From the NCBI GenBank assembly GCA_947497635.1, contig CANMHZ010000003.1:1-23596 (forward strand): a stretch of 23,596 nucleotides of DNA, in the 5' to 3' direction. The DNA comes from Helicobacteraceae bacterium (GTDB lineage Bacteria; Campylobacterota; Campylobacteria; Campylobacterales; Sulfurimonadaceae). Positions 16,351-23,237 of this stretch are shown here, one piece after another; the first letter of the stretch is position 1, and the number at the start of each line of letters is the position of its first letter. The notes beneath the pieces are model-generated. The model did not search any database. It was not told the origin of the DNA and was given only the letters and a program-made list of their open reading frames with translations. The position numbers were made by a program, and so were the translations under genes.

Positions 16351-16784
16351 AATGTACCCGAGGTGAGTCGAAAAAATGTTTTGCTCTCACGATTGTTTTT
16401 TAGAACCACTTTTTGAATTCCTATCGGTGAGGTTTTACCCATATTTAGCCCATTTATACGGATGGAACCCAGAGGGTCAATGATCTCTTTGGGGGAAAGT
16501 CGGATCTGATACGTAGGTGTTTGAAGGGATTCTCGTATGGCAGAGTGATCGATAACATAGCGCATTTTTAGAATCTCATCGACACTCATCACCCTCCCCT
16601 CTATGCTATCGTTGACCTCTCCTGCCACCAAACCCATCATCATCGAGGTCTCAAAATGACTCAGAAGATTTTGGGATGCCTTTGAAATATTGGAGACCAC
16701 TTGCATCAGTGCCAATGTTGCTACAGAGGCGATCATCACTGCCACGAGTGTTTCGATAAGGGAAAACCCTTTAGTGTGTCCCAT
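16347..16784 (-). CDS. Pseudopilin, GspI-like (prepilin-type N terminus)
   Basis: A minor pseudopilin candidate of 145 residues from the start I chose. MGHTKGFSLIETLVAVMIAS shows a classical leader: Gly before Phe+1, Glu+5, then a hydrophobic helix. An in-frame ATG at 16862 would add 26 residues without any signal function, so I prefer the ATG at 16784, directly ahead of the leader. That start lies 14 bases inside the end of the GspH-like gene, so translation is probably coupled; no good ribosome-binding site is visible. The short body and the position between H- and J-like genes match GspI in general operon order. Sequence alone supports only the prepilin class firmly. Confidence 0.75.
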   Translation of the reverse strand: MGHTKGFSLIETLVAVMIASVATLALMQVVSNISKASQNLLSHFETSMMMGLVAGEVNDSIEGRVMSVDEILKMRYVIDHSAIRESLQTPTYQIRLSPKEIIDPLGSIRINGLNMGKTSPIGIQKVVLKNNRESKTFFRLTSGTL

Positions 16785-17322
16785 AATAACTGTCCGTTTT
16801 GAGAGGGGTGGTAGATTCATTGAAGAGAAAACGCCGAAGGGCATCTTCATTTTGGGTGACAAAAGGTTTATCTCCCCCTAGAGGGGTATAGGCATAAAAA
16901 GTGGTCTTACTTTTGAGAATCAATGGGGTGAAGGCTCCATCGGGATAGAGGGAGAGTTCAAAACACCCCTGTTGTACTACGCCGCCGCTGCGCGTGACGA
17001 TGGAACCGAGTGCTTTTAGTTCTCCATAACGGTCGAATCCATAGCGTATAGGGGTCGCTTCTGATTGCAAATGAGAGGTTGCTATAAGCTTCTTATCCGC
17101 AGTGAAAACACGGCACTCTTGACACGATTTGTCACACACCATCCGAATCTCGCCGCTGTGCTCCAACGCTTTCATACTGCTTTTAAGGGTACTTAGAGAG
17201 AGCGTCGTCGAGGTAATTTTCTCTTTTTTGAGGGTAAACATCCCAATCGAATAGACAATACCCACCACAATCATAACAATGAGCAGTTCAAAAAGGGTCA
17301 TACCGCCACGAGAGAGTTTCAC
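16771..17322 (-). CDS. Pseudopilin, GspH-like, cysteine-containing
   Basis: A 183-residue minor pseudopilin starting with GTG directly abutting the gspG stop. The leader MKLSRGGMTLFELLIVMIVVG has Gly before Met+1 and Glu+5 of the mature protein, followed by a membrane helix. Unusually, the body has Cys63, Cys67 and Cys70 in MVCDKSCQEC and a further Cys in the QQGCFEL region, allowing a disulfide or metal site in the periplasm. The position directly after gspG fits GspH/GspI-type genes. Specific assignment is by order, not by conserved motif. It overlaps the next gene by 14 bases. Confidence 0.75.
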   Translation of the reverse strand: MKLSRGGMTLFELLIVMIVVGIVYSIGMFTLKKEKITSTTLSLSTLKSSMKALEHSGEIRMVCDKSCQECRVFTADKKLIATSHLQSEATPIRYGFDRYGELKALGSIVTRSGGVVQQGCFELSLYPDGAFTPLILKSKTTFYAYTPLGGDKPFVTQNEDALRRFLFNESTTPLKTDSYYGTH

Positions 17323-17754
17323 TTATTTACACTCGGAAAGTTTTTGATCCCTATTTTCATTTTTCCCGCCCTCTTTACCATCCGCACCCAAAGAGACAAG
17401 ATCAACGGTATCGTCCATATTGAGATAAATATAGGGCTTATTCCACGGGTCTTTGGGAAGATTTTTTCCCTCGATATAGGCATTGGACGAATAGGAAGTA
17501 TACTCACTAGGACGAGGATTAGTAAGCAATGCTTTGAGCCCCTCTTCGCTTGTCGGATACCCGCCATTATCGACTTTGTACATCTTAAGAGACTCATTTA
17601 AACTTTTCATCTGAATACATACTAGCTTTTGTTTCGCCTCTTCACTTTTTCCCGTAATATTAGGGATAACAAACGCCGCCAAAAGTCCAAGGATGATAAT
17701 CACAACCATAATCTCAATAAGGGTAAACGCTTTTCTTTTAGAATTAGATTTCAT
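17323..17754 (-). CDS. gspG: Type II secretion major pseudopilin GspG
   Basis: Main pseudopilus subunit of a type II secretion system, inserted in the inner membrane and assembled after prepilin-peptidase cleavage. At 143 residues it matches GspG. The leader MKSNSKRKAFTLIEIMVVII has Ala before Phe+1 and Glu+5, then the hydrophobic helix ILGLLAAFVIPNI. The body has the GspG hallmarks: the KMYKVDNGGYPTSEEGLKAL segment, NLPKDPWNKPYIY, and the C-terminal calcium-loop-like SLGADGKEGG. AGGAG precedes the ATG. It leads a four-gene pseudopilin operon transcribed toward nifS. Other secretion genes (GspD, E, F, L, M) are not in the window. Confidence 0.92.
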   Translation of the reverse strand: MKSNSKRKAFTLIEIMVVIIILGLLAAFVIPNITGKSEEAKQKLVCIQMKSLNESLKMYKVDNGGYPTSEEGLKALLTNPRPSEYTSYSSNAYIEGKNLPKDPWNKPYIYLNMDDTVDLVSLGADGKEGGKNENRDQKLSECK

Positions 17755-17778
17755 TTTATAACTCCTATAATATGAAAC

Positions 17779-17784
17779 AGTATA
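17779..17784 (-). promoter_or_regulatory. Candidate -10 box for the gspG operon
   Basis: On the minus strand TATACT (complement of 17779-17784) precedes gspG by about 25 bases, in an AT-rich 128-base gap after the tRNA cluster. A clear -35 is not visible. Read-through from the tRNA promoter is also possible because no strong terminator is seen after the Leu tRNA. Confidence 0.3.
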
Positions 17785-17882
17785 TCATTAAATTGTTGTG
17801 GATAAAATATATAAGAAAAATAGGAAGTAGATAATAACTTTGAGAGAAATTTGAAAAAGTAGAGGAGAAATAAATTTAAAGG

Positions 17883-17966
17883 TGGTGCGGATGAGAAGAC
17901 TTGAACTTCCACGCCTTGCGGCACCAGATCCTAAGTCTGGCGTGTCTACCATTCCACCACATCCGC
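17883..17966 (-). tRNA. tRNA-Leu (anticodon UAG)
   Basis: Minus-strand tRNA of 84 bases including an encoded CCA. Acceptor arms GCGGATG and CATCCGC pair, the anticodon loop is CTTAGGA within the CCAGA/TCTGG stem, and a long class II variable arm (TGCCGCAAGGCGT) is present, as expected for tRNA-Leu. The T loop is TTCAAGT. It is the last tRNA of a five-tRNA cluster. Confidence 0.95.
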
Positions 17967-17980
17967 ATAAAATCTAAGGT

Positions 17981-18057
17981 TGGTACGCCCTAGAGGATTC
18001 GAACCTCTGACCGATGCCTTAGAAGGGCATTGCTCTATCCAACTGAGCTAAGGACGC
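17981..18057 (-). tRNA. tRNA-Arg (anticodon UCU)
   Basis: Minus-strand tRNA of 77 bases with encoded CCA. Acceptor GCGTCCT pairs with AGGGCGT using G-U pairs. The anticodon loop is CTTCTAA in the ATGCC/GGCAT stem, reading AGA/AGG codons. The D arm and the TTCGAAT T loop are normal. Confidence 0.95.
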
Positions 18058-18068
18058 AAGAGTTACTA

Positions 18069-18145
18069 TGGTGCGCCCGATAGGGTTCGAACCTATAACC
18101 TACGGATCCGAAGTCCGTTACTCTATCCAGTTGAGCTACGAACGC
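18069..18145 (-). tRNA. tRNA-Arg (anticodon UCG)
   Basis: Minus-strand tRNA of 77 bases with encoded CCA. Acceptor GCGTTCG pairs with CGGGCGC, and the anticodon loop CTTCGGA lies in the ACGGA/TCCGT stem. The encoded anticodon is TCG, serving CGA and possibly CGG codons. D and T arms are complete. Confidence 0.94.
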
Positions 18146-18196
18146 ACAATCGCCTTCTAAAACATCGAATGTCAAAAGGAATTCAAATAAACTGTA

Positions 18197-18274
18197 TGGG
18201 GTGGAATACGGGGCTCGAACCCGTGACCCCCGGCACCACAAACCAGTGCTCTAACCAACTGAGCTAATTCCACC
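18197..18274 (-). tRNA. tRNA-His (anticodon GUG)
   Basis: Minus-strand tRNA of 78 bases with encoded CCA. The acceptor shows the extra 5' G (position -1, at 18274) paired to C73, the identity element for histidyl-tRNA synthetase. The anticodon loop is TTGTGGT in the CTGGT/GCCGG stem. Confidence 0.95.
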
Positions 18275-18316
18275 ATACGAAAAAAATTTATTTAAAATTA
18301 CCGTTGAAATAAAAAA

Positions 18317-18394
18317 TGGTCGGGGCGAGAGGACTCGAACCTCCGGCCCCTTGCTCCCAAAGCAAGTACTCTAACCATACTGAGCTACGCCCCG
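18317..18394 (-). tRNA. tRNA-Pro (anticodon UGG)
   Basis: Minus-strand tRNA of 78 bases with encoded CCA. Acceptor CGGGGCG pairs with CGCCCCG, and the anticodon loop TTTGGGA lies in the CTTGC/GCAAG stem. It is the first tRNA after the consensus promoter, about 36 bases from the predicted start site. Confidence 0.95.
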
Positions 18395-18436
18395 ACCTGT
18401 CAGCTAATAAAGTCTAAACTAAATTAGTGAGGTGGA

Positions 18437-18465
18437 ATTATAGTGTACTTTTTACAAAATGTCAA
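18437..18465 (-). promoter_or_regulatory. Perfect consensus promoter of the tRNA cluster
   Basis: On the minus strand TTGACA (complement of 18460-18465) and TATAAT (complement of 18437-18442) are separated by exactly 17 bases. Transcription should begin near 18430 and run through Pro, His, Arg, Arg and Leu tRNAs. The promoter sits between the thiG stop (18475) and the first tRNA. It has the same hexamers and spacing as the 16S promoter in this window. Confidence 0.85.
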
Positions 18466-18474
18466 GAAGAATTT

Positions 18475-19251
18475 TTAAAACTGTATCATTCCATCAACAG
18501 GAGAGCTTGCAGTCGCATACGGACGCTTGGCAATTCGCCCTGCGAGGTAGCTCAAACGCCCTGCAATAACGGCATTTCTCATAGCCTCAGCCATCATCAT
18601 TGGGTTTTGGGCTTGGGCGATTGCGGTGTTGGTTAGAACACCATCCGCTCCCAGTTCCATTGCTATGGCAGCATCGCTTGCGCACCCTATTCCTGCATCG
18701 ACGATGATAGGAACTTTGACCGCTTCACGGACGAAGACGATGTTATAGCGATTTTGAACCCCGAGACCACTTCCGATAGGAGCAGCGAGAGGCATAATGG
18801 CATGAGCACCTGCATCCTCCAAGCGACGTGCCATAATCGGATCATCACTCGTATACGCCATAATCGTAAAGCCATCTTTCGCCAACACTTCACACGCTTT
18901 GATCGTCTCTAGTACGTCGGGATAGAGAGTTTTGAGCGTGTCGCCGATTACTTCGAGCTTGATGAGATCGATTCCCGTAGCTTCACGAGTGAGACGAAAA
19001 AGGGTAATTGCCTCTTCAGCAGTCGTACATCCTGCTGAGTTTGGGAGAAACTTAACGTTTGTTCCAGCAAAGGTATCGCGTAAGTTTGCCTCATTAGGGT
19101 TGGTAATATTGAGACGACGGACAGCTACTGTGATCAGCTCTGAACCGCTGGCTAAGGTTGCCGCTTTGGTCGTTTCAAAGGAGTCGTATTTTCCGCTTCC
19201 TACGATAAGACGGCTTCCGAGGGTGTATTTTCCGATTTTTAATGTGTGCAT
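18475..19251 (-). CDS. thiG: Thiazole synthase ThiG
   Basis: Forms the thiazole phosphate ring of thiamine from deoxyxylulose 5-phosphate, a glycine-derived imine and ThiS thiocarboxylate. The 258-residue length is typical of the (beta/alpha)8 family. Visible features are SRLIVGSGKY (13-22), TVAVRR (41-46), Lys98 in IKLEVIGD as the Schiff-base lysine, the LAAPIGSGLGVQN phosphate-binding segment, PIIVDAGIG, and GADGVLTNTAIA. AAGGAA precedes the ATG. It follows purN by 68 bases in the same direction. No thiS, thiF, thiH or TPP riboswitch is seen nearby, so the partners must lie elsewhere. Confidence 0.96.
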   Translation of the reverse strand: MHTLKIGKYTLGSRLIVGSGKYDSFETTKAATLASGSELITVAVRRLNITNPNEANLRDTFAGTNVKFLPNSAGCTTAEEAITLFRLTREATGIDLIKLEVIGDTLKTLYPDVLETIKACEVLAKDGFTIMAYTSDDPIMARRLEDAGAHAIMPLAAPIGSGLGVQNRYNIVFVREAVKVPIIVDAGIGCASDAAIAMELGADGVLTNTAIAQAQNPMMMAEAMRNAVIAGRLSYLAGRIAKRPYATASSPVDGMIQF

Positions 19252-19283
19252 TTTTTAAAGTTCCTTATAATTTAAGTTTATAC

Positions 19284-19308
19284 GCCATCGGAGTAAAACC
19301 CCGATAGC
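19284..19308. repeat. Imperfect hairpin between purN and thiG
   Basis: ATCGG (19287-19291) pairs with CCGAT (19301-19305) across a 9-base loop, and GC pairs outside one mismatch extend the stem. It is followed by a GCTACGCTAACGCT stretch up to the purN stop. No poly-U run follows on the minus strand. It may be an mRNA processing element or a copy of a dispersed palindromic repeat. Confidence 0.35.
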
Positions 19309-19319
19309 TACGCTAACGC

Positions 19320-19895
19320 TTAGTTTACCTCGGCGGTAAGCCCATTTTTTAAAATACTAATGATCCCTTGAGGTAAAATTTCATACTCAATTTCGTGAAT
19401 TTTAGCCGAAAATTCTTCTAATGTATCGGAAGAATTTTTAGTAAAACTTTTTTGCAAGATTATGGCACCTCCATCAAGCTCATCACTCACCCAATGGACA
19501 CTCACTCCGCCTAATGGTTCATCGCTCTCAAAACATCGTTCAATGGCACGAGAGCCTTTGAAAGCGGGAAGTAACGAGGGATGAAGATTGATAGCACGGA
19601 TGTTGGTTGTAAAAACAGGGGTAAGGATGCGCATAAAACCGCATAGCACGACGAGATCGGGAGTGTACTGACCTATGGCTTCGACCAGTGCTGTGTCATA
19701 CGCTTCACGGCTATCATACGCGCGATGGTCAAGAATTTCAACGGGGATTCCTGCATTACGTGCTTTGGCAATCCCTCCTGCATTGGGATTGTTGGTAATG
19801 GCACAGGTAATGAGGGCGTGTTTGGTGTGAATTTTTTCGATTAGGTTGGCGAGGTTCGTCCCCTCACCGCTGAATAAGGCTACAATTTTTTTCAT
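19320..19895 (-). CDS. purN: Phosphoribosylglycinamide formyltransferase
   Basis: Transfers a formyl group from 10-formyltetrahydrofolate to glycinamide ribonucleotide in purine synthesis. The 191-residue length is close to the E. coli enzyme. The N-terminal LFSGEGTNLANLIE phosphate-binding loop (8-21) and the active-site residues Asn103 and His105 in INLHPSLLPAFKG and Asp141 in VSDELDGGAIILQ are all present. The start overlaps the stop of nnr as ATGA (19892-19895), so the two are translationally coupled. Confidence 0.95.
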   Translation of the reverse strand: MKKIVALFSGEGTNLANLIEKIHTKHALITCAITNNPNAGGIAKARNAGIPVEILDHRAYDSREAYDTALVEAIGQYTPDLVVLCGFMRILTPVFTTNIRAINLHPSLLPAFKGSRAIERCFESDEPLGGVSVHWVSDELDGGAIILQKSFTKNSSDTLEEFSAKIHEIEYEILPQGIISILKNGLTAEVN

Positions 19896-21283
19896 AGGGT
19901 TGTGATACTTTCAATGAGATCAAATGGGGTGAGGGCATAATTATTTTTTGTAAATTTTTGAGACGCTATTGCGTGAGCAAGAGAACCTTGAACAGCGGAT
20001 TCAAGAGGATCATATCCTTGCGCGAGCAATGCTCCGATAAGCCCTGCGAGAACATCACCGCTTCCCCCTTTTGCCAGCGCTACTGTACCGTGTGGATTAA
20101 TGAAAAAATCATCTTTGTGTCCGATAATAACATTGGAACCTTTGAGAACCAATACGGCATTAGGATATTTGTTACAAAACTGCTCAACGTATTCAAAGCG
20201 GTTATTTTGAAGCGTAGCGACATCAATATCAGCAATGCCACATATACGGAGAACTTGGGTGAACTCTTTGGGATGGGGGGTGAGGACAACATTGGATCGT
20301 TGCAATAACTCCAAAAACATCGGATGGGCAAAAATATCGGCATCCAAAACTATCGGGGAATCGTTCTCTAACAGTGCAGAGAGTTCTTTATCACAAAACT
20401 CAACGCCTAGCCCCATACCCAAAGCAATGGCGGTCGTGGTCGTTGGTAGGGAATGACTTTGCATGAGGTCGTAGGGGATATGAACATTTTCATTACTGAT
20501 AAGCGTTACCAGCCCTGCCCCAAAACGGTGCGCTGCCGAACCTGCAATGACGGCAGCACCGATTTTCTCTCCGCATACAACGCAAAGATGTCCATACGTC
20601 CCTTTGTGCGCGGAGGTCACGGTTCGCACGGGGAGATGCAGATCACTTTGTTCAAGGAGATGCCACGCGGATGGAAGCTCATAATGGGAGCGGTGAATTC
20701 CCAAATCAGCGACGATAATCTCTCCGACAACTTCTTTGGCAGCATCGCTAAACATCCCCCGCTTGAGGGCTCCCATCGTCACCGTCAAATGAGCTTTATA
20801 CGTATGCAAGTCCACTTTTCCATCCGAGTGTAAACCGCTGGGAATATCACACGCGATTTTAAACCCCTTGAGCACGTTAAGAGACTCTACTATTTTTTGC
20901 GCTTCAATGTTCAGAGGGCGACTCAGACCACTTCCGAAAAGAGCATCGACGATCACATCAGCAGAGATTGGAAGTTCACTAGGGAAAAGAGCTAGTTTTG
21001 TGAGACGATTGTATTGAAGTTGGCAAAGGGGTGAACGTGCCCCGAAAGGGAGATGAACGCTAATAGAATAATCACCCTCAAGAAGTCGTGCAAGGGCCAG
21101 CCCATCTGCTCCGTTATTGCCACTGCCACAGACGATAAGAATAGAAGAGTGAAGAGGAAAACGCTCACGAATGATTTTTTCTATCCCCATAGCGGCATGC
21201 TCCATCATCACCTCCTCGGTGAGGGCATACTGTTCTACACTGTATCTATCAAGGGAGGAGACTTCAACGTAAAGGTTTTGCAT
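19892..21283 (-). CDS. nnr: Bifunctional NAD(P)H-hydrate epimerase / ADP-dependent NAD(P)HX dehydratase
   Basis: Repairs hydrated NADH and NADPH. An N-terminal YjeF-type epimerase domain interconverts the R and S hydrates, and a C-terminal ribokinase-like domain dehydrates the S form using ADP. The 463-residue fusion is the usual bacterial form, slightly short. Epimerase motifs are VCGSGNNGADGLALARLL (51-68), VDALFGSGLSRPL and CDIPSGLHSDG. Dehydratase motifs are AHKGTYGH, AAHRFGAGLVTL, VVLTPHPKEF and the ATP/ADP-site GTVALAKGGSGDVLAGL. Upstream lies a 32-base gap shared with the divergent kdsD, so its promoter must lie within kdsD or overlap it. Confidence 0.94.
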   Translation of the reverse strand: MQNLYVEVSSLDRYSVEQYALTEEVMMEHAAMGIEKIIRERFPLHSSILIVCGSGNNGADGLALARLLEGDYSISVHLPFGARSPLCQLQYNRLTKLALFPSELPISADVIVDALFGSGLSRPLNIEAQKIVESLNVLKGFKIACDIPSGLHSDGKVDLHTYKAHLTVTMGALKRGMFSDAAKEVVGEIIVADLGIHRSHYELPSAWHLLEQSDLHLPVRTVTSAHKGTYGHLCVVCGEKIGAAVIAGSAAHRFGAGLVTLISNENVHIPYDLMQSHSLPTTTTAIALGMGLGVEFCDKELSALLENDSPIVLDADIFAHPMFLELLQRSNVVLTPHPKEFTQVLRICGIADIDVATLQNNRFEYVEQFCNKYPNAVLVLKGSNVIIGHKDDFFINPHGTVALAKGGSGDVLAGLIGALLAQGYDPLESAVQGSLAHAIASQKFTKNNYALTPFDLIESITTL

Positions 21284-21302
21284 AGAGTAAGTCCATTTCG
21301 GC

Positions 21303-21308
21303 TATAAT
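21303..21308 (+). promoter_or_regulatory. TATAAT -10 box immediately upstream of kdsD
   Basis: A perfect TATAAT ends only 7 bases before the kdsD ATG at 21316. A weak TTGCAT at 21278-21283 (19-base spacer) overlaps the nnr start codon. A start site 6-8 bases downstream of the box would coincide with the ATG, implying a leaderless or nearly leaderless message. No Shine-Dalgarno-like purine run precedes the ATG. Confidence 0.5.
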
Positions 21309-21315
21309 CGCATTT

Positions 21316-22284
21316 ATGAACAACGATTATATCGCAATAGCCTGCAAGACACTTGAAATCGAAGCGAATGCGTTACGTGACGCAATCCAAACCATTGGTG
21401 ATGAGATACCCTGTGCCGTTGATATTATCCTCGGGTGTACGGGTAAACTTATCATTACAGGAGTAGGTAAATCAGGGCTGATTGGAGCCAAAATGGCTGC
21501 AACGTTTGCCTCTACGGGGACACCGAGCTTTTTTTTACACCCTACCGAAGCCCTTCATGGAGATTTGGGGATGATGGGCAAAGACGATGTCGTACTCGCT
21601 ATCAGTTACAGCGGTGAGAGTCCAGAACTTAGCTCTATTCTCCCTCATATCAAGCGATTTAATATCCCCCTTATCGGGATGACCCGAAATGCTCAATCGA
21701 CATTGGGACGTTTTAGTGATGTCGTGATTAATATCAATGTGGCGATAGAGGCGTGTCCTCTCAATATCGCTCCAACCTCTTCAACGACGTTGACGTTAGC
21801 CATGGGAGATGCCCTTGCGGTGTGTTTGATGGAAGCTAGAGGATTTAAAAAAGAGGATTTTGCCTCATTTCATCCTGGTGGAGCGTTAGGAAGACAGCTT
21901 TTTGTTAAAGTAAGCGATTTGATGCGGAGCGAAAACCTTCCGATAGTGGAGGAAGAGACCCCTCTCAAAGAAGCTATTTTACGACTGAGCGAGGGACGAT
22001 TAGGGACAGTATTTCTCACGAATGCGCAAGGGAAACTCTCAGGGCTTCTTAGCGATGGGGATATCCGTCGTGCATTGTTGGGGGATTCTTTTTCCCTCGA
22101 TGCCCCAGCCCAAGAGTTTGCCACTAAAAATCCGATGGTAATTATGGACGGCTCTATGCTTGCCAGTGATGCGTTGGTTCTTATCGAAAAACAAAAAATT
22201 CAACTGTTAGTCGTCACTGACAAAGACGGCATTATACAAGGTGCATTGCACCTTCATACACTCGTGGAAGCAGGTATCTCATGA
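21316..22284 (+). CDS. kdsD: Arabinose-5-phosphate isomerase (KpsF/GutQ/KdsD family)
   Basis: Converts ribulose 5-phosphate to arabinose 5-phosphate, the first step toward Kdo for lipopolysaccharide. The 322-residue length matches the family. An N-terminal SIS domain has GVGKSGLIGAKMAATFASTGTPSFFLHP (49-76 overall), HGDLGM (81-86) and SYSGES (97-102). Two C-terminal CBS domains (about 200-260 and 265-322) follow HPGGALGR. The N terminus aligns with other family members, supporting the ATG at 21316 although no ribosome-binding site is visible. It overlaps the start of rluB by four bases (ATGA) and leads a kdsD-rluB-rarA operon. Confidence 0.94.
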   Translation: MNNDYIAIACKTLEIEANALRDAIQTIGDEIPCAVDIILGCTGKLIITGVGKSGLIGAKMAATFASTGTPSFFLHPTEALHGDLGMMGKDDVVLAISYSGESPELSSILPHIKRFNIPLIGMTRNAQSTLGRFSDVVININVAIEACPLNIAPTSSTTLTLAMGDALAVCLMEARGFKKEDFASFHPGGALGRQLFVKVSDLMRSENLPIVEEETPLKEAILRLSEGRLGTVFLTNAQGKLSGLLSDGDIRRALLGDSFSLDAPAQEFATKNPMVIMDGSMLASDALVLIEKQKIQLLVVTDKDGIIQGALHLHTLVEAGIS

Positions 22285-23237
22285 TGAGACTTAACAAATT
22301 TATAGCCCACTACTCGACCTATTCTCGCCGTGAAGCAGATCAGGCGATTTTGGATGGGTATGTCCGTATCGATGGTGAAATCGAAAAAAATCCAGCCGTC
22401 TCGGTGGATGAGCGCAGTGCTAACGTTATGGTCAGCGGTAACAAAATCACCGCAACTGACCAATTTACCGTTATCGTTTACAACAAGCCGCGCGGTGAGT
22501 TGGTAACCAAGAAAGATCCTCAAAAGCGTCGAACGATTTATGATTCTCTCTCTAGTAATTATAAACATTTTATCCCTGTTGGACGGCTTGACTATGCGTC
22601 AGAGGGGCTATTGCTTCTCACTGATGCATCACGTGTTGCTACGGCATTGATGACCTCTAAAATGGAGCGTGTGTATCGAATCAAAATCAAAGGAGCCGTC
22701 ACTGAGGGGATGAAAATCGCTATGGGTGAGGGGTTGGAACTTGATGATGCGAGTGCAGGTGCGCATGAGTATGCCGAGGAAGGGCCGATGAGCTTTGCCC
22801 CTTTTTATGCCTATCAAATACAAAAAGACCAGGGCGATTATTCGATCCTCAAAGTCGCTATCGGTGAGGGACAAAACCGTGAACTTCGCCGCTTTTTCGC
22901 CCACTTCGGTGCTGAAATCGTCGATCTCAAACGCCTTAGCTTCGGAGGGATTGAACTGAACAATCTTCCGACGGGAAAAGTGCGCTTTTTGGAGCGTAGC
23001 GAATATGCATCATTACGTGACTTTTTAGACACGGCGGAAAAAGCGCAAGTCATGAAGCAAAAAGATATGCAAGGCAAGGCAAGAGCTTTGGGCAAACCTG
23101 CTGCACGCAAACCGATTGTAGAAGTGAAAAAAGCAACCAAACGTGAATTTATCAAAGATAAAAAAGAAAAACCTCAGAACGAGGTGTTTGGAACCAATAA
23201 ATACAAACCAAAAAGTGAAAATAAGTTTAAAAAATAA
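22281..23237 (+). CDS. rluB: Ribosomal large subunit pseudouridine synthase, RsuA/RluB family
   Basis: RNA-modifying enzyme of 318 residues converting a specific uridine to pseudouridine in rRNA, most likely 23S. An N-terminal S4 RNA-binding domain (RLNKFIAHYSTYSRREAD, 3-20; about 3-60) precedes the catalytic domain with VYNKPRGELVT (67-77) and GRLDYASEGLLLLTD (101-115), in which Asp104 is the catalytic residue. LKVAIGEGQNRELRRFFAHFG is the family's C-terminal motif. A Lys-rich tail of about 60 residues follows, probably disordered and RNA-binding. The start overlaps kdsD (ATG at 22281, or the next ATG at 22284). RluB versus RluE/RsuA cannot be settled by eye. Confidence 0.9.
   Translation: MMRLNKFIAHYSTYSRREADQAILDGYVRIDGEIEKNPAVSVDERSANVMVSGNKITATDQFTVIVYNKPRGELVTKKDPQKRRTIYDSLSSNYKHFIPVGRLDYASEGLLLLTDASRVATALMTSKMERVYRIKIKGAVTEGMKIAMGEGLELDDASAGAHEYAEEGPMSFAPFYAYQIQKDQGDYSILKVAIGEGQNRELRRFFAHFGAEIVDLKRLSFGGIELNNLPTGKVRFLERSEYASLRDFLDTAEKAQVMKQKDMQGKARALGKPAARKPIVEVKKATKREFIKDKKEKPQNEVFGTNKYKPKSENKFKK

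Noticed and set aside
16785..16862. A longer start for the GspI-like pseudopilin
   Set aside because: It would put 26 residues before the prepilin leader and extend the overlap with the previous gene.
18035..18241. A 68-codon open frame on the minus strand across the Arg and His tRNAs
   Set aside because: It is composed of tRNA sequence, and its translation is the familiar false product of tRNA genes.
19252..19319. TPP riboswitch upstream of thiG
   Set aside because: The gap is only 68 bases and lacks the conserved thi-box segments. The hairpin present is unrelated.
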